From Marinobacterium profundum (GTDB lineage Bacteria; Pseudomonadota; Gammaproteobacteria; Pseudomonadales; Balneatricaceae), in the NCBI RefSeq assembly GCF_001528745.1, contig NZ_BCNS01000091.1, positions 62,001 through 126,000 of the forward strand: a stretch of DNA of 64,000 nucleotides, given 5' to 3'. The notes beneath the pieces are model-generated. The model made no database searches, was not told the origin of the DNA, and saw only the letters and a program-made list of their open reading frames with translations. Positions 1-8,600 of the stretch are shown here, piece after piece; positions within the stretch are counted from its first letter, which is position 1, and each line of letters begins with the position of its first letter. A program made the translations under genes and the position numbers.

Positions 1-262
1 GGGAGTTGGCGCTAAAAGCCATGGTTCCCAGGCGCATATTGGTGAGTGACTCGGCGTCGTCGCCGTACTGGGCACTACCCCCGACTTCGACCTTGATCCG
101 GCCTTCAGTCTTTGCATCCACCAGTTCGGCAAACCTCAGCGAGGCTTCCGCCTTGGGATTACCGGGCGCCGCGTTATGCGACAGGCGCAGTACCTGCTCC
201 GCCCAGAGGGGCGATGCCGTCAGAGCCAAAGTTGCTGCAATTGCAATCAGTGATTTTTTCAT
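1..262 (-). CDS. TRAP transporter solute-binding protein (DctP family), 5' part only
   Basis: This is the N-terminal 87 residues of a periplasmic substrate-binding protein of a TRAP transporter; the rest lies beyond the left edge. The start is the ATG at 262, preceded by AAGGA with good spacing. A Sec signal peptide (MKKSL, a hydrophobic core, cleavage near SPLWA-EQ) is followed by the family opening LRLSHNAAP, which is typical of DctP proteins that bind carboxylates or sugar acids. It points the same way as the SDR and transketolase genes to its right, so it probably imports the substrate they use. The ligand cannot be told from this fragment. Confidence 0.85.
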   Translation of the reverse strand, partial: MKKSLIAIAATLALTASPLWAEQVLRLSHNAAPGNPKAEASLRFAELVDAKTEGRIKVEVGGSAQYGDDAESLTNMRLGTMAFSANS

Positions 263-358
263 GAGTATTTCCTTGTTTTTCTTTTAATGGACTCAGGGTG
301 TCATATTGACACTGTTAAAACTTGAATTGGCAGTTCAAATAAAACAGCCGATCAAGCA

Positions 359-1123
359 TCAGCCGTGGATAAGCATGCCTCCATTGACGTCGATAACCGC
401 ACCGGTGATGTAGGACGACAGTTCAGACGACAGAAATAGATAGGTTCCGGCGACATCATCCGCGCTACCCATGCGATTCAGTGGAATGCCGGCGATAATT
501 TCAGCCATCTTGTCGTCGGCGATCTTGCCGGCATTGATATCCGTCTGAATCAGACCCGGCGTGACGCAATTCACACGGATTCCACTGGGACCGAATTCCC
601 GCGCCATTGCTTTTGCCAAACCCAGCACACCGGCCTTGGCCGCCGAGTAATGCGGCCCGCCGAGGATGCCGCCGCCGCGCTGAGCCGACACCGAAGACAT
701 GCAGGTGATCGCCCCCGACTGCTGGTGCTTCATCTGCGGTATCACTGCCTGAGACAGGTACAGCACGCCACGCAGGTTGACGTCCAGCACGCGATCCCAG
801 CTTGCCGCATCAATTTCCAGCGTCTTCACCGGCTGTGTGATACCGGCGTTATTGATCAGAATGTCGATCCGGCCGAACTCGGCCACGGCGCGCTCGGCGG
901 CCTGTTCGCAGGCAGCCTTGTCGGTTACGTTGCAGCCGTAGCCACGATGCTCAGGGCCAAGGGTAGCCGCGGCCTGGGCCGCAGCCGACTCATCGAGGTC
1001 CAGAATCACGACTCTGGCGCCATGACGGGCAAACAGCTGTGCCGTGGCTATCCCGATACCCCGCGCCGAGGCGGCGCCGGAGATCAGTGCGACCTTGCCC
1101 TGCAGTAGAAGCGAATGGTTCAT
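359..1123 (-). CDS. SDR-family NAD(P)-dependent oxidoreductase
   Basis: A classical short-chain dehydrogenase of 254 residues, the usual length. The dinucleotide-binding loop is SGAASARGIG at residues 15-24, NNAG is at 91-94, and the catalytic residues are Ser146, Tyr159 and Lys163 (YSAAK). Asp42 at the end of the second strand suggests NAD rather than NADP. It lies directly downstream of the split transketolase genes on the same strand, so it most likely oxidises or reduces a sugar, polyol or sugar-acid intermediate of the same pathway. Relatives are often annotated 3-oxoacyl-ACP reductase, but the context argues against a fatty-acid role. The substrate is unknown. Confidence 0.85.
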   Translation of the reverse strand: MNHSLLLQGKVALISGAASARGIGIATAQLFARHGARVVILDLDESAAAQAAATLGPEHRGYGCNVTDKAACEQAAERAVAEFGRIDILINNAGITQPVKTLEIDAASWDRVLDVNLRGVLYLSQAVIPQMKHQQSGAITCMSSVSAQRGGGILGGPHYSAAKAGVLGLAKAMAREFGPSGIRVNCVTPGLIQTDINAGKIADDKMAEIIAGIPLNRMGSADDVAGTYLFLSSELSSYITGAVIDVNGGMLIHG

Positions 1124-1171
1124 ATTGTCGTCCTGTTATTGTTGTCTTCAGTGTGCCGCAACAAGATAGGC

Positions 1172-2170
1172 TCAGCCGAGCCAGCCTTTAAGCGTCTCGG
1201 TCATCACGCTTGTGGAAATGCCATATCGGTCATGCAGGGTTGGCAACGCACCGGCATCCAGAAAGGCATCAGGCAGCGCAATCTGACGGAACGGGGAGCT
1301 GATGCCTGCACGCAGCAGCTCGGTCGCGACCGCCTCGCCGAGGCCGCCGATAGCCGAGTGGTTCTCGGCCACGACCACCAGTCGACCGCCGCGACCCGCC
1401 TCGCGCAGGATGGTTGCGGTGTCCAGCGGCTTGATCGTCGCCACGTGCAACACCGCCGCATCGATCTTGTCCCGTGCCAGTTCCAGGGCAACCTCAAGTG
1501 CGCGCATCGTCATGATCCCGGAGGAGATAATCAGCACATCTCGACCGTCACGCAGCAGCTTGGCCTTGCCCAGCTCGAACTTGTAGTCGTATTCATCCAG
1601 CACCAGGGGCACCTGACCACGCAACAGGCGCATATAGACAGGCCCATCGTGCTCCGCCACCGCAGGTACCATCTGCTCAATCTCCAGCGCATCGCAGGGA
1701 TCAATCACGGTAATGCCAGGCATGGCCCGCATCAGCGCCAGGTCTTCTGCCGCCTGGTGACTGGGGCCGTAGCCGGTGGTCAGCCCGGGCAGTGCACAGG
1801 CGATCTTTACGTTCAGGCCCTCTTCGGCAATGGCCTGATGCATGAAGTCGTAGGCACGGCGGGTGGCGAAGACTGCGTAGGTGGTGACGAAGGGCATTGC
1901 CCCCTCATGGGCCAAGCCGGCCGCAGCCCCCATCAACAGCTGCTCGGCCATGCCCATCTGATAGAAACGCTCGGGACAGGCCTGGGCGAAAATGTGTAAA
2001 TCGGTGTACTTGGCCAGATCCGCCGTCATGCCGACGACCTCCGGACGCCGGGCAGCCAGCTCAACCAGCGCATGGCCAAAAGGGGCCAACTGCGTGCGCT
2101 GACCTTCGCTTGCGATAGACGCAATCATGGCCGAGGTTTTCAGTTTGGGTTTCTGGACATTGGTGTTCAT
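1172..2170 (-). CDS. Transketolase, C-terminal subunit (split transketolase)
   Basis: 332 residues carrying the pyrimidine-binding and C-terminal transketolase domains. Recognisable features are MTADLAKYT, the GMAEQ segment whose Glu activates thiamine diphosphate, GPSHQAAEDLALMRA, and a C-terminal part ending near a conserved GGLGEAV. The start is the ATG at 2170, which has a strong GGGAGGAA ribosome site and overlaps the stop codon of the N-terminal subunit (ATGA). An in-frame start further upstream has no such support. With its partner it should form a two-gene transketolase. Known split enzymes of this class include apulose-4-phosphate transketolase (AptA/AptB) and the sulfosugar transketolase SqwG/SqwH; which substrate applies here is inference. 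Confidence 0.88.
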   Translation of the reverse strand: MNTNVQKPKLKTSAMIASIASEGQRTQLAPFGHALVELAARRPEVVGMTADLAKYTDLHIFAQACPERFYQMGMAEQLLMGAAAGLAHEGAMPFVTTYAVFATRRAYDFMHQAIAEEGLNVKIACALPGLTTGYGPSHQAAEDLALMRAMPGITVIDPCDALEIEQMVPAVAEHDGPVYMRLLRGQVPLVLDEYDYKFELGKAKLLRDGRDVLIISSGIMTMRALEVALELARDKIDAAVLHVATIKPLDTATILREAGRGGRLVVVAENHSAIGGLGEAVATELLRAGISSPFRQIALPDAFLDAGALPTLHDRYGISTSVMTETLKGWLG

Positions 2171-3066
2171 GCGTTCCTCCCGGCATCCAGTGCTGTGAGA
2201 GCAAGCTGCCATTCGTGTTCGTCGACGCGGATAAAATGATTCTTCTCGCGGGCTTCGAGGAAGGGAACGCCGCAGCCCATCCGGGTATCAGCGATGATCA
2301 TGCGCGGCTTGGCACCGGTGTAGCTGCGCGCAGCGTCAAATGCCGCCATGACCGCGTCCAGGTCATTACCGTCAATGCGTTGCGTGAACCAGCCGAAGGC
2401 TTCCATCTTGTCGACCAAGGGCTCAAATGCCATAACCTGCCCCGACGGACCGTCCGCCTGCTGATTATTGACATCGACGATTGCGATCAGATTATCGAGT
2501 TTCCAGTGCGCGGCCGACATCAACCCCTCCCAGACAGCACCCTCGTCGAGCTCGCCATCGGAAAACAGCGTGTAGACGAAGGACTTAGACGCCTTGCGCT
2601 TGAGGCCCAGACAGCGGCCGACGGCGATGGTCAGCCCCTGGCCAAGCGAGCCCCCGGACATTTCCATGCCCGGCGTGTAGCTGGCCATGCCGGACATCGG
2701 CAGGCGGCTGTCATCACTGCCGTAGGTTTCGAGTTCTTCCTGGGGAATGATGCCTGCGTCGATCAGCGCTGCGTAGAGCGCGATGGCATAGTGACCATTG
2801 GATAGCAGAAAGCGGTCACGCTCTTCCCATTCAGCATCGCCGGGCTTGAAACTCATGGCGCGACCGTAGGCCACCGCCAGCACATCGGCGATATCGAGCG
2901 CCTGTCCGATGTACCCCTGTCCCTGCACTTCCCCCATCAACAGCGCATTGCGGCGGATGCGGTAGGCGCGCTCGGCAAGCTCGGCGCGGGCTTCTTTTAG
3001 ACTTGTGTCCACGCGGTTCTCCTTGGTTACAACCGGCTCCAGTTTCGAGCACGGCTGATACGTCAT
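2167..3066 (-). CDS. Transketolase, N-terminal (ThDP pyrophosphate-binding) subunit
   Basis: 299 residues matching the first domain of transketolase. RFLLSNGHYAIALYAAL contains the conserved His, GMEMSGGSLGQGL is the cofactor loop, and the SDGELDEGAVWE...DVNNQQ block is the Mg/thiamine diphosphate motif (GDG-N type, here SDG). It is translationally coupled to the C-terminal subunit through an ATGA overlap. The ribosome site before the ATG at 3066 (AAAGG) is moderate, and an internal start would shorten only the poorly conserved first 20 residues. The 136-bp divergent interval to the LysR gene suggests that LysR controls this operon. Confidence 0.88.
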   Translation of the reverse strand: MTYQPCSKLEPVVTKENRVDTSLKEARAELAERAYRIRRNALLMGEVQGQGYIGQALDIADVLAVAYGRAMSFKPGDAEWEERDRFLLSNGHYAIALYAALIDAGIIPQEELETYGSDDSRLPMSGMASYTPGMEMSGGSLGQGLTIAVGRCLGLKRKASKSFVYTLFSDGELDEGAVWEGLMSAAHWKLDNLIAIVDVNNQQADGPSGQVMAFEPLVDKMEAFGWFTQRIDGNDLDAVMAAFDAARSYTGAKPRMIIADTRMGCGVPFLEAREKNHFIRVDEHEWQLALTALDAGRNA

Positions 3067-3129
3067 TTCGACCTTTCGGATTATTCCCGCCGGCTGACCT
3101 TGCGGCTGCTCAGCGAGTGATAACCAGAC

Positions 3130-3189
3130 TATTCCCTTGAATAAGTGCGCTCAAACGAATTAATCTGGCCGATAGGTGAACTGAGTTCA
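3130..3189. promoter_or_regulatory. Candidate LysR operators in the divergent interval
   Basis: Two palindromes lie between the transketolase and LysR genes. TATTC-cctt-GAATA is at 3130-3143 and a perfect TGAACT-g-AGTTCA is at 3177-3189, the latter 13 bp before the LysR start codon. Their spacing and position fit a LysR recognition site plus an autoregulatory or activation site. This is pattern-based only. Confidence 0.4.
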
Positions 3190-3202
3190 GGCGAATAATG
3201 CG

Positions 3203-4102
3203 ATGCAAAATAGAGTACCGATCAAGGCAGTACAGGCATTCGAAGCAGCTTCCAGGCTGTCGTCCTTCGCACTTGCAGCAGAAGAACTCTTCGTAACACC
3301 CTCTGCGATAAGCCATCAAATCAAGCTGCTGGAAGAGCAATTTGGGGTGCGACTCTTTCATCGGGTGCATAGAGCCGTGGTGTTGACCGATGCCGGTCGA
3401 CGCTATGCCGAGGAGGTAACCGCCGCCTTTTCCCGCATCGATATGGCAACGCGGGAGCTCGGGCGCACGGCACGCAGCGACATCTTGACCGTCCATTCGA
3501 CGCCGAGCTTCGCCTCACAGTGGCTGATGCCTCGCATCGCCCGTTTCAGCGCACGCCACCCGGACATAGACGTCAGGCTCAACGCCTCCCACGAACCGAC
3601 CGACCTGCTCACCCAGGGTGTGGATATCGATATCCGCTACGGCATGCGGCGCCTGCAGCCCGCCGGCACCATGGTGATACCCTTTCCGCCCGAAACCATA
3701 GTGCCTTTGTGTGCCCCTGAGCTAGCGGAGGGCGAGCATCCGATTCGCTCAGTGGAGGATCTTCGCCACCACACGCTAATTCACAGCGAAGTGTGCATGG
3801 TCAGCTGGCGCGACTGGTTGCGCCAGCACCGCAAGGTGCAGTTCGACATCTCACGCGGTCCGCGCTTCGACCGTTCCTTCATGGCTATCAGCGCTGCAGT
3901 GGATGGCATGGGAGTGCTGCTGGACAGCCTGCGACTGGTACAGCGCGAGCTTCAGACCGGCCGACTGGTGGCACCGCTCGGCCTCAAGGGGCCCAAGGTG
4001 CATGGCTATACGTTCAATGTCCTCAAGGCCCAGGCGGACCTGCCGAAAATCCGCAGTTTTCAGGACTGGCTGCTGGCGGAGCTGGACAAGGACGCGAACT
4101 GA
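3203..4102 (+). CDS. LysR-family transcriptional regulator (GcvA-like)
   Basis: 299 residues. The N-terminal winged helix spans about residues 5-65 and includes SSFALAAEELFVTPSAISHQIKLLEE, a form typical of the GcvA branch of LysR proteins (the serine-histidine pair in the recognition helix). It is followed by a periplasmic-binding-protein-like effector domain. It is divergent from the transketolase/SDR/TRAP genes and is the obvious local regulator. The ribosome site is weak, but the ATG at 3203 gives the family's usual N-terminus. A strong hairpin terminator follows 40 bp after the stop. Confidence 0.85.
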   Translation: MQNRVPIKAVQAFEAASRLSSFALAAEELFVTPSAISHQIKLLEEQFGVRLFHRVHRAVVLTDAGRRYAEEVTAAFSRIDMATRELGRTARSDILTVHSTPSFASQWLMPRIARFSARHPDIDVRLNASHEPTDLLTQGVDIDIRYGMRRLQPAGTMVIPFPPETIVPLCAPELAEGEHPIRSVEDLRHHTLIHSEVCMVSWRDWLRQHRKVQFDISRGPRFDRSFMAISAAVDGMGVLLDSLRLVQRELQTGRLVAPLGLKGPKVHGYTFNVLKAQADLPKIRSFQDWLLAELDKDAN

Positions 4103-4142
4103 GCATTAAGCATTTCGCGTTTTTATTCCCAAACGACAGGCG

Positions 4143-4175
4143 AAAAAAATGCGGACATCTCTGTCCGCATTTCTT
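4143..4175. terminator. Bidirectional rho-independent terminator
   Basis: A 10-bp perfect stem (AATGCGGACA at 4148-4157, tetraloop tctc, complement at 4162-4171) is flanked by an A-run on the left and T-rich sequence on the right. It lies between two convergent genes, LysR and trmB, and can serve both. Confidence 0.85.
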
Positions 4176-4201
4176 ATATTTCGCTGCCTACTGATTCGAG
4201 A

Positions 4202-4894
4202 TCAATCGATGCGCTCGAAGATCAGATCCCAGACGCCGTGGCCGAGTTTCTCGCCGCGGTTCTGGAACTTGGTCACCGGGCGGAAATCCGGCTGCGGCGA
4301 GAACTCGCCGGCACCTGCGCTGTTGCGATAACCTTCAGCCACCGACATGACTTCCATCATGTGCTCGGCATAGTTTTCCCAATCGGTGGCCATATGGAAC
4401 TGACCGCCGACCTTCAGCTTGCTGCGTACCGTCTGGGCAAAGGCCGGCTGCAGGATACGGCGCTTTTTGTGCTTTTTCTTGTGCCAGGGATCAGGGAAGA
4501 ACAGCTGCAGACCATCGAGACTGGCATCGGGGATGCACTTTGCCAGCACTTCCACAGCATCTTCGGCATAGACCCGAATATTCGCCAGGCCTTCGGTGCG
4601 AACATTGTTCAGCAGGCGGCCGACACCCGGACGATGCACCTCTATACCGATGTAGTTTTTCTCCGGCATCTGACGCGCCATCTGCAACAGCGAATCCCCC
4701 ATGCCAAAGCCGATTTCCAGCACCAGTGGTGCTTCACGACCGAACACGGCCGCAGGCTCGATCATGCCAGCGGCGATCTCCAGCCCCAGCTCGGGCCAGG
4801 CTTCGTCCAGTCCACGCTGCTGGCCTTCGGTCATGCGCCCTGCGCGCAGGACAAAACTGCGCACGGCGCGCATCGGTTTCTGATCTTCAGTCAT
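4202..4894 (-). CDS. trmB: tRNA (guanine-N7-)-methyltransferase
   Basis: 230 residues. The protein methylates G46 of tRNAs to m7G using S-adenosylmethionine. Visible family motifs are the AdoMet loop [21 protein letters not shown], and the long signature [14 protein letters not shown]; Asp and Pro in FPDPW belong to the catalytic and tRNA-binding region. Length and ends match Pseudomonas and Escherichia TrmB. It lies downstream of thiG on the same strand with a 78-bp gap, the order seen in many gammaproteobacteria (thiG followed by trmB). Confidence 0.95.
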   Translation of the reverse strand: MTEDQKPMRAVRSFVLRAGRMTEGQQRGLDEAWPELGLEIAAGMIEPAAVFGREAPLVLEIGFGMGDSLLQMARQMPEKNYIGIEVHRPGVGRLLNNVRTEGLANIRVYAEDAVEVLAKCIPDASLDGLQLFFPDPWHKKKHKKRRILQPAFAQTVRSKLKVGGQFHMATDWENYAEHMMEVMSVAEGYRNSAGAGEFSPQPDFRPVTKFQNRGEKLGHGVWDLIFERID

Positions 4895-4972
4895 TCTCGG
4901 CTTACTTAGGTTAACGAGTTACAGATTTTGCGTGACCGCGGGCGGCCAGCTTGCCGGACGCCCGCTGCTGCA

Positions 4973-5764
4973 TTAGATAATGCCTTCCATTGGCGAAGAC
5001 GCACTGGCGTACTTCTTGCGCGGCATGCGGCCAGCCAGATAGGCCTCGCGCCCGGCTTCGATGGCCTTGCGCATGGCAGAGGCCATCAGCAGCGGATCAC
5101 GGGCGCCAGCGATAGCGGTGTTCATCAGCACGCCTGCACAGCCCATTTCCATGGCCAGAGCAGCGTCTGAGGCGGTACCTACACCGGCATCCACCAGAAT
5201 AGGCACATTGGCCGCTTCCATGATCAGGCGAATGTTATGCGGGTTGAGGATACCCAGGCCAGAGCCAATCAGGGATCCCAGCGGCATTACGGCGATACAG
5301 CCCATTTCTTCAAGCTGCTTGGCAACGATGGGATCGTCATTGGTATACACCATGACCTTGAAGCCATCCTTGACCAGCATCTCGGCACCCTTGAGGGTCT
5401 CGACGATATTGGGGTACAGGGTTTTCTGGTCACCCAGCACTTCCAGCTTCACCAGGTCGTGGCCATCCATCAGCTCACGTGCCAGCTTGCAGGTGCGCAC
5501 GGCATCTTCAGCTGTGTAGCAACCGGCCGTATTAGGCAGGATGGTGTATTTTTCCGGCGAAACAGCATCGAGCAGGTTGGGCTCGTCGCGATTCTGGCCG
5601 ATGTTGGTGCGACGCACGGCAACCGTGACAATCTGCGCACCGCTGGCTTCGATCGCCCGGCGGGTTTCATCAAGGTCCCGGTATTTGCCGGTGCCTACCA
5701 GCAGCCTGGAACTGTACTCTTTGCCCGCGATAATCAGCGGGTCATGGCGTAATTGCTCTGACAT
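4973..5764 (-). CDS. thiG: Thiazole synthase
   Basis: 263 residues, a full-length ThiG. This TIM-barrel enzyme builds the thiazole phosphate ring of thiamine from deoxyxylulose phosphate, dehydroglycine and the sulfur carried on ThiS thiocarboxylate. [10 protein letters not shown] near the N-terminus, [22 protein letters not shown], and the phosphate-binding [12 protein letters not shown] and [12 protein letters not shown] segments are all present. The Schiff-base lysine expected in the LVKLEVLGD segment is there. thiS lies 47 bp upstream on the same strand, so the carrier and synthase are co-expressed. The other thi genes are not in the window. Confidence 0.96.
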   Translation of the reverse strand: MSEQLRHDPLIIAGKEYSSRLLVGTGKYRDLDETRRAIEASGAQIVTVAVRRTNIGQNRDEPNLLDAVSPEKYTILPNTAGCYTAEDAVRTCKLARELMDGHDLVKLEVLGDQKTLYPNIVETLKGAEMLVKDGFKVMVYTNDDPIVAKQLEEMGCIAVMPLGSLIGSGLGILNPHNIRLIMEAANVPILVDAGVGTASDAALAMEMGCAGVLMNTAIAGARDPLLMASAMRKAIEAGREAYLAGRMPRKKYASASSPMEGII

Positions 5765-5811
5765 TCCGTCTCCACCGTTCGTAGTGTATTAAGGGATCTT
5801 CGCGGCGATGC

Positions 5812-6012
5812 TTAGCCGCCGCCAATAGCCTGCACGATCTCGATCTGGTCGCCGTCGTTCAGGCGCAGCGCCACATGCTGGCTGCGCGGAACGATTTCCA
5901 TATTGACCTCGGCCGCAAAACGCTTGCCGCCCAGCCCCAGCTGTTCAACCAGATCGGCAAGACTGCACTGGTCGTGCAGCTCCATGGTGTCACCGTTTAG
6001 CACTATTCGCAT
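5812..6012 (-). CDS. thiS: Sulfur carrier protein ThiS
   Basis: 66 residues with the ubiquitin-like fold pattern and the essential C-terminal Gly-Gly, which is adenylated and thiocarboxylated before donating sulfur to ThiG. The chosen start (ATG at 6012, MRIVLNGD) gives the canonical N-terminus and length; an upstream in-frame extension of 17 residues is not conserved in character. It is the first gene of thiS-thiG, with the DUF423 gene just upstream. Confidence 0.94.
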   Translation of the reverse strand: MRIVLNGDTMELHDQCSLADLVEQLGLGGKRFAAEVNMEIVPRSQHVALRLNDGDQIEIVQAIGGG

Positions 6013-6063
6013 TGATCCAATTCCGAACTTTTTTTCGGCCAGCCAACCGGGCTGCTGCCGCAA

Positions 6064-6450
6064 TTATTGTTTTGAAGCGCTGAACCTGCACGCAGCCAAG
6101 CCAAGCATCAGCCAGCCGGCCAGAAAGGTCAGGCCACCCAGCGGCGTCACGGCGCCCAGCCAGCGAATACCGCTGAGCGACAGTATATAGAGACTGCCAC
6201 AGAACAGCAGGATGCCCAGACCAAAGCAGTTGCCACTCAGGCGCAGCCATCGCGACGGCTGCTGCAGCCCCAGCAGTATCACCGCCAGCCAGGCCAGGCT
6301 GTGGTAGAACTGATAGCTCACGGCGGTCTGGAACACGTCCAGCATATCCGACGTCAGACGTCCGCGCAGGCCGTGACTGCCAAAGGCTCCCAGCGCCACA
6401 GCGCAAAAGCCGCTCAGTGCCACCAGGCGCAGACTGATCGCTGTATTCAT
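6064..6450 (-). CDS. DUF423 small integral membrane protein (YgdD-like)
   Basis: 128 residues with four predicted membrane helices. It has the family opening LSGFCAVALGAFGSHGLR, a conserved TAVSYQFYHSLAWL segment, and TPLGGLTFLAGWLML near the C-terminus, all standard for DUF423 proteins, whose function is not established. The start at 6450 follows GGGGTG with normal spacing and places the first helix at the expected position. It is 51 bp upstream of thiS. Confidence 0.88.
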   Translation of the reverse strand: MNTAISLRLVALSGFCAVALGAFGSHGLRGRLTSDMLDVFQTAVSYQFYHSLAWLAVILLGLQQPSRWLRLSGNCFGLGILLFCGSLYILSLSGIRWLGAVTPLGGLTFLAGWLMLGLAACRFSASKQ

Positions 6451-6522
6451 GCAGCACCCCGCAAAATGAAGCGCATTATACCCCAGTGTTGCGATCACGG
6501 GTGGCTGCTCTGCCCGCACATG

Positions 6523-6552
6523 ACAAAGCCGCCCGCAGGCGGCTTTGTTGGC
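6523..6552 (-). terminator. rho-independent terminator of rpoH
   Basis: An 11-bp perfect GC-rich stem (ACAAAGCCGCC at 6523-6533, loop cgca, complement at 6538-6548) lies 25 bp downstream of the rpoH stop codon. The T-run on the leftward transcript is short, so the signal is good but not ideal. Confidence 0.65.
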
Positions 6553-6577
6553 AATCGACGCCAGAGCGGCGGGCCGG

Positions 6578-7435
6578 TCAGGCCTGCAGCAGCGCGCCCT
6601 TGATCTTCTTCATGGCGTTCTTTTCAAGCTGGCGAATACGCTCGGCGGACACCTGATACTTGGCGGCCAGCTCATGCAGTGTGGCTTTCTCATCCATCAG
6701 CCAACGCTGGGCCAGAATGTCCTGACTGCGCTCATCAAGCTGCTTCATCGCACTCAGCAGATTGGCCTGGGAGTTTTCTTCCCAGTTGGAGTTTTCAACC
6801 TGGAGCGCGGGGTCGGCCTGATCGTCTTCCAGAAAACTCGCCGGCGCCAGGTAAGCGCGGTCTTCGTCTTCGTCGGCCGGGGCATCAAAAGCGGTATCAC
6901 TGGACGCCAAGCGACCTTCCATCTGTCGCACCACCGCCGAATCAACGCCCAGGTCTTCTGCAATGGCATCGACTTCGGCATTGTTCATCCAGCCCAGACG
7001 CTTTTTCTGCGACCGCAGGTTGAAGAACAGTTTGCGCTGCGCCTTGGTAGTGGCGACCTTAACGATGCGCCAGTTACGCAGAATGAATTCGTGCATTTCG
7101 GCCTTGATCCAGTGCACCGCAAAGGACACCAGGCGCACGCCCATGCTGGGATCAAAACGTTTTACGGCCTTCATAAGACCGACATTGCCTTCCTGCACCA
7201 GATCTCCCAGCTGCAGCCCGTAGCCGGAGTAGGATTTGGCGATATGTACCACAAAACGCAGATGCGACATTACCAAACGGCGAGCCGCTTCAAGGTCGTT
7301 CTGGTAAAACAGGCGCTCTGCCAGTTCGCGCTCTTCCTCTGCCGTCAGCACGGCGATCGCACTGACCGAGCGCATGTAGGCTTCCAGGTTACAACCCGGA
7401 GAGAGGATGTCGACGACTTGCAAGCTCTTGCCCAT
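6578..7435 (-). CDS. rpoH: RNA polymerase sigma-32 factor (heat shock)
   Basis: 285 residues, the normal length. Region 2 ([12 protein letters not shown]...[23 protein letters not shown]), the RpoH box [13 protein letters not shown] that distinguishes sigma-32 from other sigma-70 factors, and the region 4 helix-turn-helix ([29 protein letters not shown]) are all intact. It directs transcription of chaperone and protease genes after protein-folding stress. The order rpoH-ftsX-ftsE-ftsY is ancestral in gammaproteobacteria and is preserved here. A 187-bp leader with a candidate promoter separates it from ftsX. Confidence 0.97.
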   Translation of the reverse strand: MGKSLQVVDILSPGCNLEAYMRSVSAIAVLTAEEERELAERLFYQNDLEAARRLVMSHLRFVVHIAKSYSGYGLQLGDLVQEGNVGLMKAVKRFDPSMGVRLVSFAVHWIKAEMHEFILRNWRIVKVATTKAQRKLFFNLRSQKKRLGWMNNAEVDAIAEDLGVDSAVVRQMEGRLASSDTAFDAPADEDEDRAYLAPASFLEDDQADPALQVENSNWEENSQANLLSAMKQLDERSQDILAQRWLMDEKATLHELAAKYQVSAERIRQLEKNAMKKIKGALLQA

Positions 7436-7551
7436 AGAATGTTACCTCAGTGTTACTTTCAGCTTGTCTATCCTAAATCCGCTAATATGACCGGCCCCGG
7501 GTAGTGAAGTTCCCAAGGCCACGACAAGCCAGAATTGCCTGCGGACCGGTA

Positions 7552-7580
7552 AAAATAGCGATATCCAGCCTAAACCGCAA
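7552..7580 (-). promoter_or_regulatory. Candidate sigma-70 promoter of rpoH
   Basis: On the leftward strand TTGCGG (7575-7580) and TATTTT (7552-7557) are separated by exactly 17 bp, about 115 bp upstream of the rpoH start codon. The -35 and -10 hexamers are reasonable but not consensus. Further promoters may lie in the same leader. Confidence 0.35.
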
Positions 7581-7622
7581 GTGTGACGCCTTAATGTCAC
7601 GCACTCAGCCACCAAACAGGCT

Positions 7623-8600
7623 TCAACTGGGTTCAATTTGCCGCAGGTGATGCCCTACCGCCAGCCAGGCGCCGAGCCAGCCCAGCATCAGGCTGGTCAG
7701 CAACAGAATCAGACTGCCGCTCAGCCCCAGCCCCATAGGTTCAAAATCGCTCAGGTAGAGCCGAGCCAGCTCCGCTACTGGCTCCTTGAGCGTTAGCAGA
7801 CTGAACTGAATCAGACACCAGGCCAGAGCTGCACCCAGCAGGCCATACCAGGCACCGGTATAAAGGAAGGGACGCCGCACCCAGGCATCGGTACCGCCCA
7901 CCAGCTTGGCAACTATGATCTCGTCGCGCCGGCTCTCAATCGACAGCCGAATGGTATTGCCCACCACCAGCACGACCGCCAGCCCCAGCAACAGGCCCAG
8001 CACCAGCACCGCGCGCTGTGTCAGCTGCACAAAGGCACTCAGGCGCTGCAGCCACTCCAGATCCAGCACCGCCTCATCCACTTCCACCAACGCCTGCAGC
8101 TTGGCCTTGAGTACCGGCAATGCCACCAGACTGCGATCCAGCGGCTGTACAGTAATTACCGCCGGCAGCGGGTTTTCATCCAGTAAATCGACGATATTGC
8201 CAAAGCGCGACAGCTCCCGAAACTCCAGCAACCCCTGGGCACGGCTGATCAGATCCACCGCCGCCAGATCATCCCGCAGCAGCAACTCACGGCTGAAGCG
8301 ATCGGCGGCGGCATCATCCATTGCAGGGCTCAGATACAGGCTGATGCGGGGCTCATGGTCCCAGCCTTCGCTGAGTTGCTGCACATTTTTAAGACCGGTG
8401 AGCAAAAAGCCGGGCAGGGCCAGGGCGATGGCCAGTACCGCCAGCGTGATCAGCGTCGGCAGGGGCGTGGCGAAGAGCCGGCTCCAGCTCTGGCGCGCCA
8501 TCAATACATGATGGCGGCGCCAGTTACGATTACGGCTGCGCCTGTCGATACGGTCCTGCTGCGCCCCGCGCCGCGGGGCATTCTTTTCATCCACGGCCAT
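7623..8600 (-). CDS. ftsX: Cell division ABC transporter-like membrane protein FtsX
   Basis: 325 residues. It begins with a basic cytoplasmic tail, followed by a first membrane helix at about residues 52-72, a large periplasmic domain that activates septal peptidoglycan hydrolases through EnvC-type partners, and three C-terminal helices (around 205-230, 250-270 and 290-315). The permease motif SRRDEIIVAKLVGGTDAWVRRPF precedes the third helix. ftsX overlaps the end of ftsE by 14 bp, so the two are translationally linked. Confidence 0.95.
   Translation of the reverse strand: MAVDEKNAPRRGAQQDRIDRRSRNRNWRRHHVLMARQSWSRLFATPLPTLITLAVLAIALALPGFLLTGLKNVQQLSEGWDHEPRISLYLSPAMDDAAADRFSRELLLRDDLAAVDLISRAQGLLEFRELSRFGNIVDLLDENPLPAVITVQPLDRSLVALPVLKAKLQALVEVDEAVLDLEWLQRLSAFVQLTQRAVLVLGLLLGLAVVLVVGNTIRLSIESRRDEIIVAKLVGGTDAWVRRPFLYTGAWYGLLGAALAWCLIQFSLLTLKEPVAELARLYLSDFEPMGLGLSGSLILLLTSLMLGWLGAWLAVGHHLRQIEPS

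Noticed and set aside
6-287. 93-codon open frame at the left edge, + strand
   Set aside because: Antisense to the TRAP solute-binding protein, which has a signal peptide and a ribosome site.
1115-1999. 294-codon open frame on the + strand
   Set aside because: Antisense to the transketolase C-terminal gene, which shows clear family motifs.
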